From positions 1 to 39,861 of the IMG/VR virus record IMGVR_UViG_3300049216_000621: a stretch of DNA of 39,861 nucleotides. One strand, written 5' to 3'. This document shows, piece after piece, positions 9,051 through 16,930 of the stretch (its first letter is position 1; every line of letters begins with the position of its first letter). The DNA is from a virus. Under the pieces are notes generated by a model. That model was not told the origin of the DNA. It saw only the letters and a program-made list of their open reading frames with translations, and made no database searches. The translations under genes were made by a program, and so were the position numbers.

Positions 9051-9860
9051 TTAACTGACGGTGAGGGCGGCGAGATCGCTCGCCTGTTGGTTGGGGTTGT
9101 AGGCCACGGCCTGCACAAGCGTGCCGCTGGCCACTGCAATGGGTCCGGTGGAAGATGCGATGTCCTGGGCGTCGTCGGTGTCGACCTGCTGGCCGTCGTC
9201 TGTCTCGATGAGCAGATCGAGCTGCACGGCGGTGGGATTGCCGCTCCAGGGATAAGTGCCGTCCGTCGTGTACCAGACGGTCGAGCCGGGCGGCACAATG
9301 ATCGTGACGCCGCTTTCCGAGTTGCCCGAGATCGCCGGGCGCGGCGTCTTTTTGCGGCCATCGAGGCCCATGCGCACGTCGAAAAAACAGTCGTACACGA
9401 CGAGGCCGTCCGCGAGATATTCCTTCACCGGGACGAAGGGCTTTTTATCGGCCCGCATGGTCGATCCTGCGCGCTGGACGTACCAGAGATGAAAAAGATT
9501 GAGGACGAAGAGGACCAGGTCCTCGGCGCTGATCTGCGTCCCGCTCTCGCCCATATTGATCAGAGGGTTTTCAAAAACCCGCACGGAGAAGCCGAGCCGC
9601 AGGTCCGGGCCGGGCGTCTCGGGCGCGGGAATATCGCCGGAGGGCAGATCGACCAGGATGGCCGCGCCGCCCACGCCATTGAGCGATTCAAGACCGGCGC
9701 CAGCGAGGGCGTCGTTTATGCTGTCCTGGATCATGGTCGCCTGCCCGGCGCTGCGTGGACGCAAAACGAAAACGGGGACGGAGGCGAGGTCCTGGCATGC
9801 TTCAATGCGACCGCCCATGTCGAGCTGCATCTGCTCGAGAAGAGAGGGCTTGTAGCTCAT
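9051..9860 (-). CDS. Tail terminator/joining-like protein with chitobiase C-terminal-type domain
   Basis: The 269-residue product has an alpha/beta N-terminal part (RIEACQDLASVPVFVLRPRS, LRLGFSVRVFENPLIN) of the size and position expected for a tail terminator or neck protein. The C-terminal 95 residues (VTIIVPPGSTVWYTTDGTYP ... ASGTLVQAVAYNP) match the pattern of the chitobiase/beta-hexosaminidase C-terminal domain (the 'YTTDGT' motif plus 'vkAvAyn' strand), a carbohydrate-associated beta-sandwich often appended to surface proteins. The ATG overlaps the stop of the upstream gene by ATGA (9857-9860). The domain is seen in sequence; a host-surface-contact role is inference. Confidence 0.6.
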   Translation of the reverse strand: MSYKPSLLEQMQLDMGGRIEACQDLASVPVFVLRPRSAGQATMIQDSINDALAGAGLESLNGVGGAAILVDLPSGDIPAPETPGPDLRLGFSVRVFENPLINMGESGTQISAEDLVLFVLNLFHLWYVQRAGSTMRADKKPFVPVKEYLADGLVVYDCFFDVRMGLDGRKKTPRPAISGNSESGVTIIVPPGSTVWYTTDGTYPWSGNPTAVQLDLLIETDDGQQVDTDDAQDIASSTGPIAVASGTLVQAVAYNPNQQASDLAALTVS

Positions 9861-10510
9861 GACGCCCTCCGGTTAGTCAGGCCGATGTAATCGACGACGG
9901 CGCGTTCCGCTGCTACACCCAATTCTTCCATTGGCGGTAGGACATTCGGATCGGGACGGATCGTCGCGCTGGGCACGAGCCAGAAAAAGACGCCGTCACC
10001 TTCAGCCCGCGCATCGATGGATTTGCGGCCCTGTGCGTCCTTGGTCTTTTTTCCGCGCGTCTTCAGACCAGCGCCGAGTGGCGTTTGAACAAGCGCAAGG
10101 ATGGGACCGCCGCTTGGGCCGATGCCGAGCTTGACCAAACGCAGGTCACTGAAATCACGCGGAGACTTGCCGTAGGCCTCTTCACGCGCCGGGATGGCAA
10201 GCGTCTTCGCGACCGCTGGATAAACCGTGCCGCCGAAATAACGAAGTGCCACCGGGCGCGGAGTGCTGACAAAGCCTCCTTCGTCATCAGCTCCGGCATA
10301 AGTGCCGGAAAGCATCTGATTCCAGAACGAACTGCGCACACCAAAAGAATTGTGATTCGTCTCGGACATGTTGCGCAGGCTCGACTGGACAGGAGGCAAC
10401 ATTCCCTCGGCGGCGGCTCGGTTAAGCTGCGCCTTGTTGAGGAGACGATTCCTCGCGGCGCGCAACAGGGGCGTCGCTTGATCGTTGACGATGTCGATGC
10501 GGATGCTCAT
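9857..10510 (-). CDS. Tail completion/virion morphogenesis-like protein
   Basis: I start this gene at ATG 10510, which overlaps the TGA of the MuF-like gene (ATGA, 10507-10510), instead of at the longer open frame that runs antisense-like into that gene. The 217-residue protein begins MSIRIDIVNDQATPLLRAAR and has the layout of gpG/tail-completion proteins: a short beta start, a helical stretch, and a central 'VALRYFGGTVYP' segment followed by basic residues. It ends with a helical tail (ELGVAAERAVVDYIGLTNRR). It lies between the MuF-like gene and the tail-terminator-like gene, the normal place for head-tail joining factors. Family assignment is moderate. Confidence 0.6.
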   Translation of the reverse strand: MSIRIDIVNDQATPLLRAARNRLLNKAQLNRAAAEGMLPPVQSSLRNMSETNHNSFGVRSSFWNQMLSGTYAGADDEGGFVSTPRPVALRYFGGTVYPAVAKTLAIPAREEAYGKSPRDFSDLRLVKLGIGPSGGPILALVQTPLGAGLKTRGKKTKDAQGRKSIDARAEGDGVFFWLVPSATIRPDPNVLPPMEELGVAAERAVVDYIGLTNRRAS

Positions 10511-11991
10511 GCCGCCTCCTGGAGAATGCCCTTGATCCGACCATGCAAGAGGCGTAGATTGGCCTTGGCGGTCACTGCACCCTTTCCCGGACGCGGCCAA
10601 TGTAGGCCGGGCAAGCGTAGACTCGATGGAGTAAAATCCCTCCCCGAGTTCATCAGTGGCCGCTTTTTTTGTAACGTCGAGTCATAAGCGGTCAGCATCC
10701 AATGACGCCGATCCTTGTTTTCGCTCTGGGTCAAGACGACGCGGCTGCCCTCATGTTCAACGACCTGGGTGTTGCCGTTGCGCGGAAGCACGTTTCCGTA
10801 AGCAATGACGTGCGGCGCGTGCAGAGCGGCCTCTTCTCCATGATCCGCGACGATTTTGAGCAGGCCCTTGCCGCCGCGTTTATCGAGCGGAAAATCGATG
10901 GCTCCGAAGCCCGGATGCCACATGGCCGAGATCGCATCGCGTTTTTCCCGGAGCGCGGTCTTGATGGCGCGAACGCCCTTTCGCTTCTCGCCCTCGCGGC
11001 GCGCGTCCCATCCCTTGTAAGCGCCCTCCGATGTTCCGGAGTTGCTGATAGCATCGAGCAATCCGCGCAGACCCGCGCGGGCATTCACGATCTGCGCCCG
11101 GTTCGCCAGGCGCAGCACACCCTTGACGATTTTTAATCCACCGCCCGTAAGCGCGTCCTGCATCGCCGCGCTGAACTTCTCGACGCGCGCTTCGAGGTTC
11201 TCGTTGATGTCGATGTCGATGTCGTCGTCGGGCTGGACCTTGTCGTCCTCGTCTATGATCTCCAGCTCGACGCACTCGCTTCGCGATACCGCAATCGTGT
11301 TCATCCCCGAATTAAAAGCGAACGGAGCCCACGGATTGCCGAGCGTGTCGTCGTAGCCGCCTGCGCCGTCGCCCAGCGCCTGCCAGATCGGATGATTGAC
11401 CAGGGCAACCATGCGGCCATCGCTCTCGTCGGGATCGGTGCAGCCATCATTGGCCGCATCGCCGATCTCATCCATCGCATCGTGCCAACGCTGAATCCAG
11501 TCGCGCTCGGCAGCCTCGCCGCCCTTCGGCACAACCATGCGGATCAGCTCCAGACCGGGATTGACATCGAGTGCCACCGGGTCTTGCGACGCGATGTGGC
11601 GACCAGCGCCGAGCACGTCGAGAAGGTTGGTTCGGACCATCAAGTCACGCCGCGCGTCAGAGTAGAAATCTTTGATGGTGGGCGTGTTTTCATCGCCGAA
11701 AGGAACGCCCGCTTCAACCATCGCCTCACGAAGTTGCGCCTTGGCTTCGGCAACCGATCTGGTGCGTCCGTTTTCATCTGCGATTCCCATGCCTCCCGCG
11801 ATTTGTTCCACATTTTTGCCGAGCACCTGGAGGACGCTCGCCTTGTCCATGCGCGCGGAGAACCAGGCGCGCTGCTTCAGCGCGGTCTTGAGACGCGAGA
11901 GCTGCGCGGAGGAAAGATTGGTCGGAAGTAATCCCTTTTGCTGGCAATAGGCAATCGCCTCGTCGAAAGGAATGGGAGCGTCGAAAGTCAT
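10507..11991 (-). CDS. MuF-like head morphogenesis protein with C-terminal PBECR-type nuclease domain
   Basis: The 494-residue product starts at ATG 11991, preceded by GGAGGG six bases upstream, and overlaps the stop of a tiny upstream gene. Residues 1-245 resemble MuF-type minor head proteins, ending in the segment around 200-235 with HPIWQALGDG and LGNPWAPFAFNSGM that corresponds to the conserved Phe-Asn-x-Gly core. An acidic linker (DDDIDIDINE, 256-264) follows. From about 350 to 445 lies a domain with MWHPGFGAIDFP, GGKGLLKIVADHG, an 'EGSRVVLTQ' strand and RRHWMLTAYD. This is the pattern of the phage Barnase-EndoU-ColicinE5/D-RelE-like nucleases found at the C-termini of MuF proteins. Such domains are thought to be RNases injected with the genome. 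Nuclease activity is inferred, not shown. Confidence 0.65.
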   Translation of the reverse strand: MTFDAPIPFDEAIAYCQQKGLLPTNLSSAQLSRLKTALKQRAWFSARMDKASVLQVLGKNVEQIAGGMGIADENGRTRSVAEAKAQLREAMVEAGVPFGDENTPTIKDFYSDARRDLMVRTNLLDVLGAGRHIASQDPVALDVNPGLELIRMVVPKGGEAAERDWIQRWHDAMDEIGDAANDGCTDPDESDGRMVALVNHPIWQALGDGAGGYDDTLGNPWAPFAFNSGMNTIAVSRSECVELEIIDEDDKVQPDDDIDIDINENLEARVEKFSAAMQDALTGGGLKIVKGVLRLANRAQIVNARAGLRGLLDAISNSGTSEGAYKGWDARREGEKRKGVRAIKTALREKRDAISAMWHPGFGAIDFPLDKRGGKGLLKIVADHGEEAALHAPHVIAYGNVLPRNGNTQVVEHEGSRVVLTQSENKDRRHWMLTAYDSTLQKKRPLMNSGRDFTPSSLRLPGLHWPRPGKGAVTAKANLRLLHGRIKGILQEAA

Positions 11992-12083
11992 GACTTCCCT
12001 CCAAAGCAATAACCACCGACCGCGACGGAGATCACCACGGTCACAAAAACCCAAAACATAGGGCAATGCAGAGCCTCGGTCAT
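11988..12083 (-). CDS. 31-residue single-pass membrane protein
   Basis: A tiny gene between the connector-like and MuF-like genes. It starts at ATG 12083, which overlaps the preceding TGA (ATGA at 12080-12083), and ends in a TGA that overlaps the next ATG (11988-11991). The peptide is MTEALHCPM followed by FWVFVTVVISVAVGGYCF and GGKS, a clear single transmembrane helix. The next gene's GGAGGG ribosome site lies inside its last codons. Double overlap, tight packing and a clean hydrophobic helix argue that it is translated. Function is unknown. Confidence 0.55.
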   Translation of the reverse strand: MTEALHCPMFWVFVTVVISVAVGGYCFGGKS

Positions 12084-12553
12084 AACCCCCTCAAATTTCG
12101 CCCGGTCGCGATTTTCCGATCCGCGCGCACCACCACGGCGGGCGTTCCGCGCTGTTGATCGTCCGGGGTCAACGGGTCCGGGGGCGCGGTGATCACCACT
12201 TCGCCGCGAGCGATCCGCTTCAAATAATCCCGCGCCTGGTCCGCTGCGTCCTTCTGGCTCTCTGAAAGCTTCAAGCTCGGAATGCGGCGTTGCAGCGCCT
12301 CCACGATCAATACCATCGCCGTGCTCTTCAGGTCGGGCGGAATGGTCAGGGGCGTCTCGCTCACCACGTTGCGGGGGCTGCTCCGCATTTCGCTGCGGAT
12401 GCGATTGACCACGTCCGTCATGATGGTCGTCCAGGTGTTCTCTTGCCCCGCCGCCAGCGCCGCCGTTTTCAAGGCAGTCGCCTGCGCGCCCACGAGATAA
12501 TCGTTGAGGTCAGTCTCCTGGATCACGATCCACGGTTCGGAAGGAAGGCTCAT
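12080..12553 (-). CDS. Head-tail connector-like protein
   Basis: A 157-residue mainly helical protein immediately after the major capsid gene. It begins MSLPSEPWIVIQETDLNDYL and has a helical middle (QENTWTTIMTDVVNRIRSEM, STAMVLIVEALQRRIPSLKL). The tail is shaped like DUF1320/gp36-type connectors, with KDAADQARDYLKRIARGEVV followed by a disordered basic end. Mu gp36-like proteins occupy the same position after the capsid gene and carry the same 'RDYL.. iA.G' ending. The similarity is by architecture and position, so the name is tentative. Its TGA overlaps the start of the 31-residue membrane protein. Confidence 0.6.
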   Translation of the reverse strand: MSLPSEPWIVIQETDLNDYLVGAQATALKTAALAAGQENTWTTIMTDVVNRIRSEMRSSPRNVVSETPLTIPPDLKSTAMVLIVEALQRRIPSLKLSESQKDAADQARDYLKRIARGEVVITAPPDPLTPDDQQRGTPAVVVRADRKIATGRNLRGL

Positions 12554-12577
12554 GTTATTTTCGGTTGCGATTCAAAG

Positions 12578-12607
12578 CTGCGCGGGGGATTCGGACCCTC
12601 CGCGCAG
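12578..12607 (-). terminator. GC-rich hairpin after the capsid gene
   Basis: In the 74-base gap between the capsid gene and the connector gene the arms CTGCGCGG and CCGCGCAG are perfect 8-bp complements, and two further G-C pairs can form after one mismatch, around a 7- to 9-base loop. On the transcript the loop side reads GGGTCCGAATCCCCC, resembling a tRNA T-arm (GTTCGAATC with one change). No U-run follows, so it may act as a partial attenuator or RNA-stabilising hairpin that sets capsid expression above that of downstream genes. No tRNA gene is present. Confidence 0.4.
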
Positions 12608-12627
12608 AGCATGAATCTCAGTCGCGC

Positions 12628-13677
12628 TTAGCTGATGGTCAGCGCCTCGATGCCCAGCGAGTTGGTGAGGAGCGGATTCGAGTAGTGCTCGACCGTCACC
12701 GTCACGAACTTCTCGTCCACCTGCGAATAGACCCGGATCGGGCCGCTCGCAGTGGGCGTGAAGAACCGCTTAATATGGGTCGGGTCTTCCATATCCACGC
12801 CGTCCTGGGCGTAGAACAGGAACACGAGACCGGTGCCGAGACGGCTCTTGGTGGCCGCCGCGCTCTGGTAGACCGCGCGGGAGATGAGTCCCTTCTGCGC
12901 GCCGACCATCTGGGCGATGGCATCGGGCGATTGGCCCGCATAGCGGTAACCCGCCGCCGTCGTACCACCCGCCTCGAATCCGCTCTGCATGTTGGCCCAG
13001 GCGTCAGACGCCCACCAGATGCGGGAGGGGAAGAGGCCCGAGGCCAACTGGGCCGCGAGCGCCGTGTTGCGCAAATCCGCCACCGGATTAGGGGTACCCG
13101 TCGCCCAGGTCTTGGCCGTGTTGACAGCCGAGGCCGCCAGCAGGACAAGGACGCGGGCGTACTCGGAGCGATACAATCGGCGAAGCAATTTCGCCGTCAG
13201 CACCTGCTGCGTCTTGGTCGGATCGGTGTCGCGGTCCAGATCGCGCCGGATGGTGAGACCCTTGTTGAGGGTCTTGCCGAGTTCCGTGTTACCGGTGTAC
13301 TCGACTTCCTTGAACGGCGCGTTGATCGCACGAATGTCGTCCTGGTCGAGCACGAACTCTTCGGCGTTTTCTTCCTGCTTGAACTCGAAGCGGCGACCCG
13401 TTTCGACCGGCGGCGCGATGAAGTCCATCGCCGTCTTGATGTCCTCGGGGTCTTTCCAGCCCGTGGCATAAACCGTGTTCGGTTCGCTGAACGTGTCCTG
13501 GGTGAACAGCGCTTCGTTGCCCAGGGCGCAGATTTGATCGTTGGCCGCATTGCCGTTGTAAAGCGGCAGCGGAGCAAGATCACGCGCGGTGATGCCCTGT
13601 CCGACCAGGAGGGCGTTGGTAAGCATCCGATGCCGGGCGATCTTCTCACCCTGCGTCGGTAGTGTCTTTCGATTCAT
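12628..13677 (-). CDS. Major capsid protein
   Basis: The 349-residue protein has the size, position and texture of an HK97-fold major capsid protein. It follows protease, scaffold-like and decoration genes and precedes connector genes. The N-terminal region LPTQGEKIARHRMLTNALLV is followed by a body with aromatic/acidic stretches (VETGRRFEFKQEENAEEFVL), a long spine-helix-like segment (LLRRLYRSEYARVLVLLAAS), and a C-terminal strand region (GPIRVYSQVDEKFVTVTVEH). An AAGGAAA ribosome site lies upstream of the ATG. No N-terminal delta domain of usual length is obvious, consistent with a separate scaffold gene. Fold assignment is by context and feel, not alignment. Confidence 0.7.
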   Translation of the reverse strand: MNRKTLPTQGEKIARHRMLTNALLVGQGITARDLAPLPLYNGNAANDQICALGNEALFTQDTFSEPNTVYATGWKDPEDIKTAMDFIAPPVETGRRFEFKQEENAEEFVLDQDDIRAINAPFKEVEYTGNTELGKTLNKGLTIRRDLDRDTDPTKTQQVLTAKLLRRLYRSEYARVLVLLAASAVNTAKTWATGTPNPVADLRNTALAAQLASGLFPSRIWWASDAWANMQSGFEAGGTTAAGYRYAGQSPDAIAQMVGAQKGLISRAVYQSAAATKSRLGTGLVFLFYAQDGVDMEDPTHIKRFFTPTASGPIRVYSQVDEKFVTVTVEHYSNPLLTNSLGIEALTIS

Positions 13678-13704
13678 ATGTGTGTGTTTCCTTTCAGGGT
13701 TGAG

Positions 13705-14532
13705 TTAGGCGCGGAAGACGACGTAGTTGTACTTGGTCGTTCCGTTGGTGGTGTTGGCGCTGGTGACGATGTTGATCTGACCGGCAGCCGCGACAGCGGT
13801 GACGATCTTTTCGGCACCGCCGACCGCGACGAGGGTCACGACCACAAAGTCGCCGACGATCAAGCCCGCCACGGGAATAGCATCGGCTTCCGCCGAGACC
13901 TGCGACGTGTAGCTGCCCGAGGCGAACCGGGTCGGAACGCAGGGAGCAAACTCCACCGTGCCGCCCGCCACGCCCGCCGTAATGGCCCGGCCAAAGCGAT
14001 TCAGGTTGAGACCCGGATCGGTCATGCCATAGATCGGATTGGTCGTATCCGGGATCAGCCAATCGCCCACGGCTACGTTCGAGTTGACCGCAACTTTCTG
14101 CGTCCGATCCGAGGCATTGCTCAGTAGGCTCACAGCCAGAGGTATCGCGAGGTCGTTGGTGATCGTGTCGGTCGTATCTTCCGCGATGCCCCAGGGCGTC
14201 GAGGAAGCGAGGTTCGCTTTGATCGTCTTGCCCGCCGATGCGCCGATGGTCACCAGCGAGTAGCGCACATTGATCGCCGCGTCGGCTGTATAGTAGCCGA
14301 TGCGACCACCCTTGTGCGTTTCCGCATTCGGGTCAAAGGGCGTCACGCTCAGCGATGGAGTCGTATTCCACAAAGGGGAGAGACCCCGGCGAGAATGCAA
14401 CAACGTCTGCCGACGATGGCGCTTGATCTTGCGGCTTGCGTAGCCGACAACGCCCATCGCGAGGCAGAAGCCCAGCGCCAGGATGGAAAGGAACGCGAGG
14501 ACCGCGTGCCACATAGTGAGGAGATGATTCAT
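13705..14532 (-). CDS. Head decoration/stabilisation-like protein with N-terminal membrane segment
   Basis: From about residue 70 the 275-residue product has the short-strand Gly/Ala/Val-rich look of capsid decoration proteins of the DUF2190 type (YYTADAAINVRYSLVTIG, AVNSNVAVGDWLIPDT, AGLIVGDFVVVTLVAVGG), just upstream of the capsid gene. The N-terminus is odd. Residues 8-30 form a hydrophobic helix (WHAVLAFLSILALGFCLAMG), followed by a very basic stretch and the motif SRRGLSPLWN, which recurs in the scaffold-like protein. An AAGGAA site precedes the ATG. A membrane anchor on a decoration protein is unusual; the anchor may be removed by the prohead protease or may be an independent addition. 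Confidence 0.6.
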   Translation of the reverse strand: MNHLLTMWHAVLAFLSILALGFCLAMGVVGYASRKIKRHRRQTLLHSRRGLSPLWNTTPSLSVTPFDPNAETHKGGRIGYYTADAAINVRYSLVTIGASAGKTIKANLASSTPWGIAEDTTDTITNDLAIPLAVSLLSNASDRTQKVAVNSNVAVGDWLIPDTTNPIYGMTDPGLNLNRFGRAITAGVAGGTVEFAPCVPTRFASGSYTSQVSAEADAIPVAGLIVGDFVVVTLVAVGGAEKIVTAVAAAGQINIVTSANTTNGTTKYNYVVFRA

Positions 14533-14564
14533 AATGATTGGTTCCTTGGATGGGACCGCGCCGA

Positions 14565-14744
14565 TTACTCGGCAGGTGCCTCCGTTTTTTGTGACTTGGC
14601 GTTTTCCGCATCGCGTAAGAGCTGGCGACGCGCCACGCTTTCAGCCTGGTCACGGGTCAGGCCTGCCTTTCGTTTTTCCGCGACGAGTTCGTTGAAGGAG
14701 GCCTTCGGGGCTTCGCCTTCAACCTGTTTGTCTTTATTTGCCAT
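14565..14744 (-). CDS. 59-residue helical protein related to the scaffold C-terminus
   Basis: A short gene between the scaffold-like and decoration genes, from ATG 14744 to TAA 14565, with an AAGGA site upstream. The peptide runs MANKDKQVEGEAPK, then ASFNELVAEKRKAGLTRDQ, AESVARRQLLRDAENAK and SQKTEAPAE. The core 'LVxEKxxxGxTxDxA....RR....L' matches the last 40 residues of the adjacent scaffold-like protein (LVNEKQAKGMTYDAAFDAVR), so it looks like a detached duplicate of that module. It is highly charged and probably a single helical hairpin. A role in prohead assembly is inferred from the shared motif and location. Confidence 0.6.
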   Translation of the reverse strand: MANKDKQVEGEAPKASFNELVAEKRKAGLTRDQAESVARRQLLRDAENAKSQKTEAPAE

Positions 14745-14776
14745 AGGTGTGTTTTCCTTAGTGGGTTGAGGGTTGG

Positions 14777-15574
14777 TTATTTCTTGGCCTCCGGCTGCTG
14801 CATGGCCTCGAAAAGGGCTGGTTTCTCGCGGCGAACGGCGTCGAAGGCGGCGTCATAGGTCATCCCCTTCGCCTGCTTCTCGTTCACCAACGTCTGGACC
14901 TGGTCGGCGCGGGATTTCTCGTCGGCAATGGCCGCACTGCGGTCACCGAGGCCGCGTGTGGTCGACGTGGTTTTGATGGCCGATCCGGCCTTCGTGTTCG
15001 CGAGCTTCGTCTTGGTCCCGGCGAAGTCCTTCTCGAAATCGCCCTCCCACGTCTTCCGATCCGCAGGCTTGATCCGGCCCGTCTCGATGGCATTGGCCAG
15101 GAGGTCGCCCATGCGCTCCTTGCGCTCGTTGGCAATGGCCACGGCAGCGGGATCTTCCGGCTCCGGCTTTTTCAGCGCGGCGAGGGCCGTCTTCGAGCCG
15201 TCGAAGTCGGTCGCGAATTTCTTCTCCCAGCCCGCACGGTCCTCGGCCTTGAGACGGCCTTCCGTGACGGCGTTGCCGAGCAGCGAGCCCATTTCCGTCT
15301 TGCGCTCGTTGCTCATCTCGGCGGCGGCAGCATCGGTGGTGTCCATCTCATTGGACATCGCGGTCATGTGCTCGTCGTGCGCCTTTTCGAGTTCTTCGTC
15401 GGGCGCGGTGGCGAGTTCCGGCTTCCCAATGGCCATGGCCGTTTTCCGCTTCCAGTGATCCGCGCTGCGCGTGGTGGCGGCAGCTTCGTTCCAAAGCGGC
15501 GAGAGGGTTGCTCCACGGCGAGACCCCACGAAGAGTGAGGTCAGACCGAGGACCATTATTTTGATTTTATTCAT
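14777..15574 (-). CDS. Scaffold-like protein built from Mu I-type repeats
   Basis: A 265-residue charged, helical protein immediately after the protease gene, the usual site of the scaffold (Mu Z-like). After a hydrophobic N-terminus (MNKIKIMVLGLTSLFVG) and the motif SRRGATLSPLWN, it contains two tandem copies of a 45-residue unit beginning NERK(T/E)xMGxLL. Each has 'G(R)(L/I)K..DR..WE..F..DF.G.K..LA' (about residues 88-135 and 148-195). The same unit occurs near the C-terminus of the protease. The end carries LVNEKQAKGMTYDAAFDAVR. Mu-type scaffolds commonly share C-terminal sequence with the protease. The hydrophobic leader is unexpected for a scaffold. Confidence 0.65.
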   Translation of the reverse strand: MNKIKIMVLGLTSLFVGSRRGATLSPLWNEAAATTRSADHWKRKTAMAIGKPELATAPDEELEKAHDEHMTAMSNEMDTTDAAAAEMSNERKTEMGSLLGNAVTEGRLKAEDRAGWEKKFATDFDGSKTALAALKKPEPEDPAAVAIANERKERMGDLLANAIETGRIKPADRKTWEGDFEKDFAGTKTKLANTKAGSAIKTTSTTRGLGDRSAAIADEKSRADQVQTLVNEKQAKGMTYDAAFDAVRREKPALFEAMQQPEAKK

Positions 15575-15614
15575 GGGGTCTTTCTGTTGGTTGTGTGTTG
15601 GTGACTGTCAAAAA

Positions 15615-16919
15615 TCAGGGCTTACCGAATCCCGTGAGGCGGGCGATGTGTTCAATCGGGTTCTCTCCGGCCAGACGGCCCAGGCCGAGAAAGCCGCGCG
15701 ATTTGGCTCCGCTGCTCATGGAGGAGGCCGCCGTGCTCGCTGCGCGCTGAGGAAGCGGAGGAGGCGTTGTCGGTGCCTTGGGTAATTCGATTTTTTCGCC
15801 GGATGGTTTCTCAGGAGAGCCCGATGTGGCGCGCGATGCCTGGACGGCAGCGACAGCTTTTTCGCCCGCAGCTGCATCCGCTTTATCTTTTGCCGCCCAC
15901 GCCGCTTTCGATCCAGCGGCAGGCCTCTTCGCCCGAGATGCGCTTCGCGTCTTCGCCGCAACCTTGGCCGCCGCCTTCGGGGCCTTGGCCTTTTTCGCGG
16001 CCATGTTCCCGCGCCGCGTTTCCCAGCCCTTCTTCGCGCCTTCGCTCGTGCCTGCGTTGGCCAGGACCATCGTCGCGCCCTCGAAATCCTCCGCGAAATG
16101 CTCCAGCCAGAGCGGACGCTCGTTCTCCAGAAGCCCCCCGCGCCGCAGCGCCAGATCGATGAGCGTGTTAGCGGCAACCACTTCGTTGCTCAGCGCCTGC
16201 GGCCTCGTTTCATTGGACAACGGCAGCACCGGAATCTGCGGCTGGTTCGTGAAGCCCACGCTGATCAGCATGTTGGGGAAGAGCACCGGCTTGCCGTTCT
16301 CCATCGCCATCTGCTTCGAGTGGTCCCAATCCCAGCAGGGCGAGAAATATTTGTAGGAGCCACCCTCTTTCAGGGCCTTTCCTTCGTCGGTCCATTTCAC
16401 GTTGCCCATCAGCCCCTGGTCCCCGCCGTCTTTGACTTCCATTATCCAGCCGTAGGATTTGCTGTCCCGGTAACGCTCCGAGTCCATGTCCGGGTGACCG
16501 ATGTACCAGGGGAGGCCGGCGAACTTGTCCCCCATCTCCTTTTTGAACGCATTGAAATCGTTGACCATGTCGGTCACGGACTGACGATTGACCCGCTGAA
16601 TGACGCCCTTCGGATAGACGTGACGGCGACTTGCATCCAGCGGGCCCGCATTAGGAAAATCGCCCAGCGGCGTGATCTGCACCCAATTGTCCTGGAGCAC
16701 CCGGAAATCGTTGGTCAGCCCGGTCAGCCCCTCCCCGTTTGCCCGCGAATTAGCCAGCACCCCCCGATTTTTGGGTGTCAGGCAGACCTTTAATACCGTT
16801 GCAAAGCGTTGCATGACGGCATAGGCGGCACGCAGGAGAGGGGGGGTGCGGTGGAGATATTGCCCAATTCGTCCTGGGGCATTCTGGCGCGTTTTGTGAA
16901 GGGTCGTTTTCGTGGTCAT
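15615..16919 (-). CDS. Mu I-like prohead protease with basic linker and repeat
   Basis: The N-terminal half matches the Mu gpI protease family: a start domain (WVQITPLGDFPNAGPLDASR), a central 'LPWYIGHPDMDSERYRDSKS' followed by YGWIMEV, and 'WTDEGKALKEGGSYKYFSPC', the last being the characteristic 'Y(R/K)YFSP' strand. Gly-His-Pro-Asp is the position of the family's catalytic His. The C-terminus has one copy of the NER/WxxxFAxDFxG repeat, the motif GTSEGAKKGWETRR, and a long Ala/Lys/Arg-rich disordered tail. I start at ATG 16919 (434 residues), just after the portal stop, since the longer frame overlaps the portal; no good ribosome site is visible. It processes scaffold and capsid in the prohead. 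Confidence 0.75.
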   Translation of the reverse strand: MTTKTTLHKTRQNAPGRIGQYLHRTPPLLRAAYAVMQRFATVLKVCLTPKNRGVLANSRANGEGLTGLTNDFRVLQDNWVQITPLGDFPNAGPLDASRRHVYPKGVIQRVNRQSVTDMVNDFNAFKKEMGDKFAGLPWYIGHPDMDSERYRDSKSYGWIMEVKDGGDQGLMGNVKWTDEGKALKEGGSYKYFSPCWDWDHSKQMAMENGKPVLFPNMLISVGFTNQPQIPVLPLSNETRPQALSNEVVAANTLIDLALRRGGLLENERPLWLEHFAEDFEGATMVLANAGTSEGAKKGWETRRGNMAAKKAKAPKAAAKVAAKTRSASRAKRPAAGSKAAWAAKDKADAAAGEKAVAAVQASRATSGSPEKPSGEKIELPKAPTTPPPLPQRAASTAASSMSSGAKSRGFLGLGRLAGENPIEHIARLTGFGKP

Positions 16920-16930
16920 TTGGTTGTCGT

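Noticed and set aside
12578-12607. tRNA gene or fragment
   Set aside because: Only a T-arm-like hairpin is present; acceptor, D and anticodon arms are missing.
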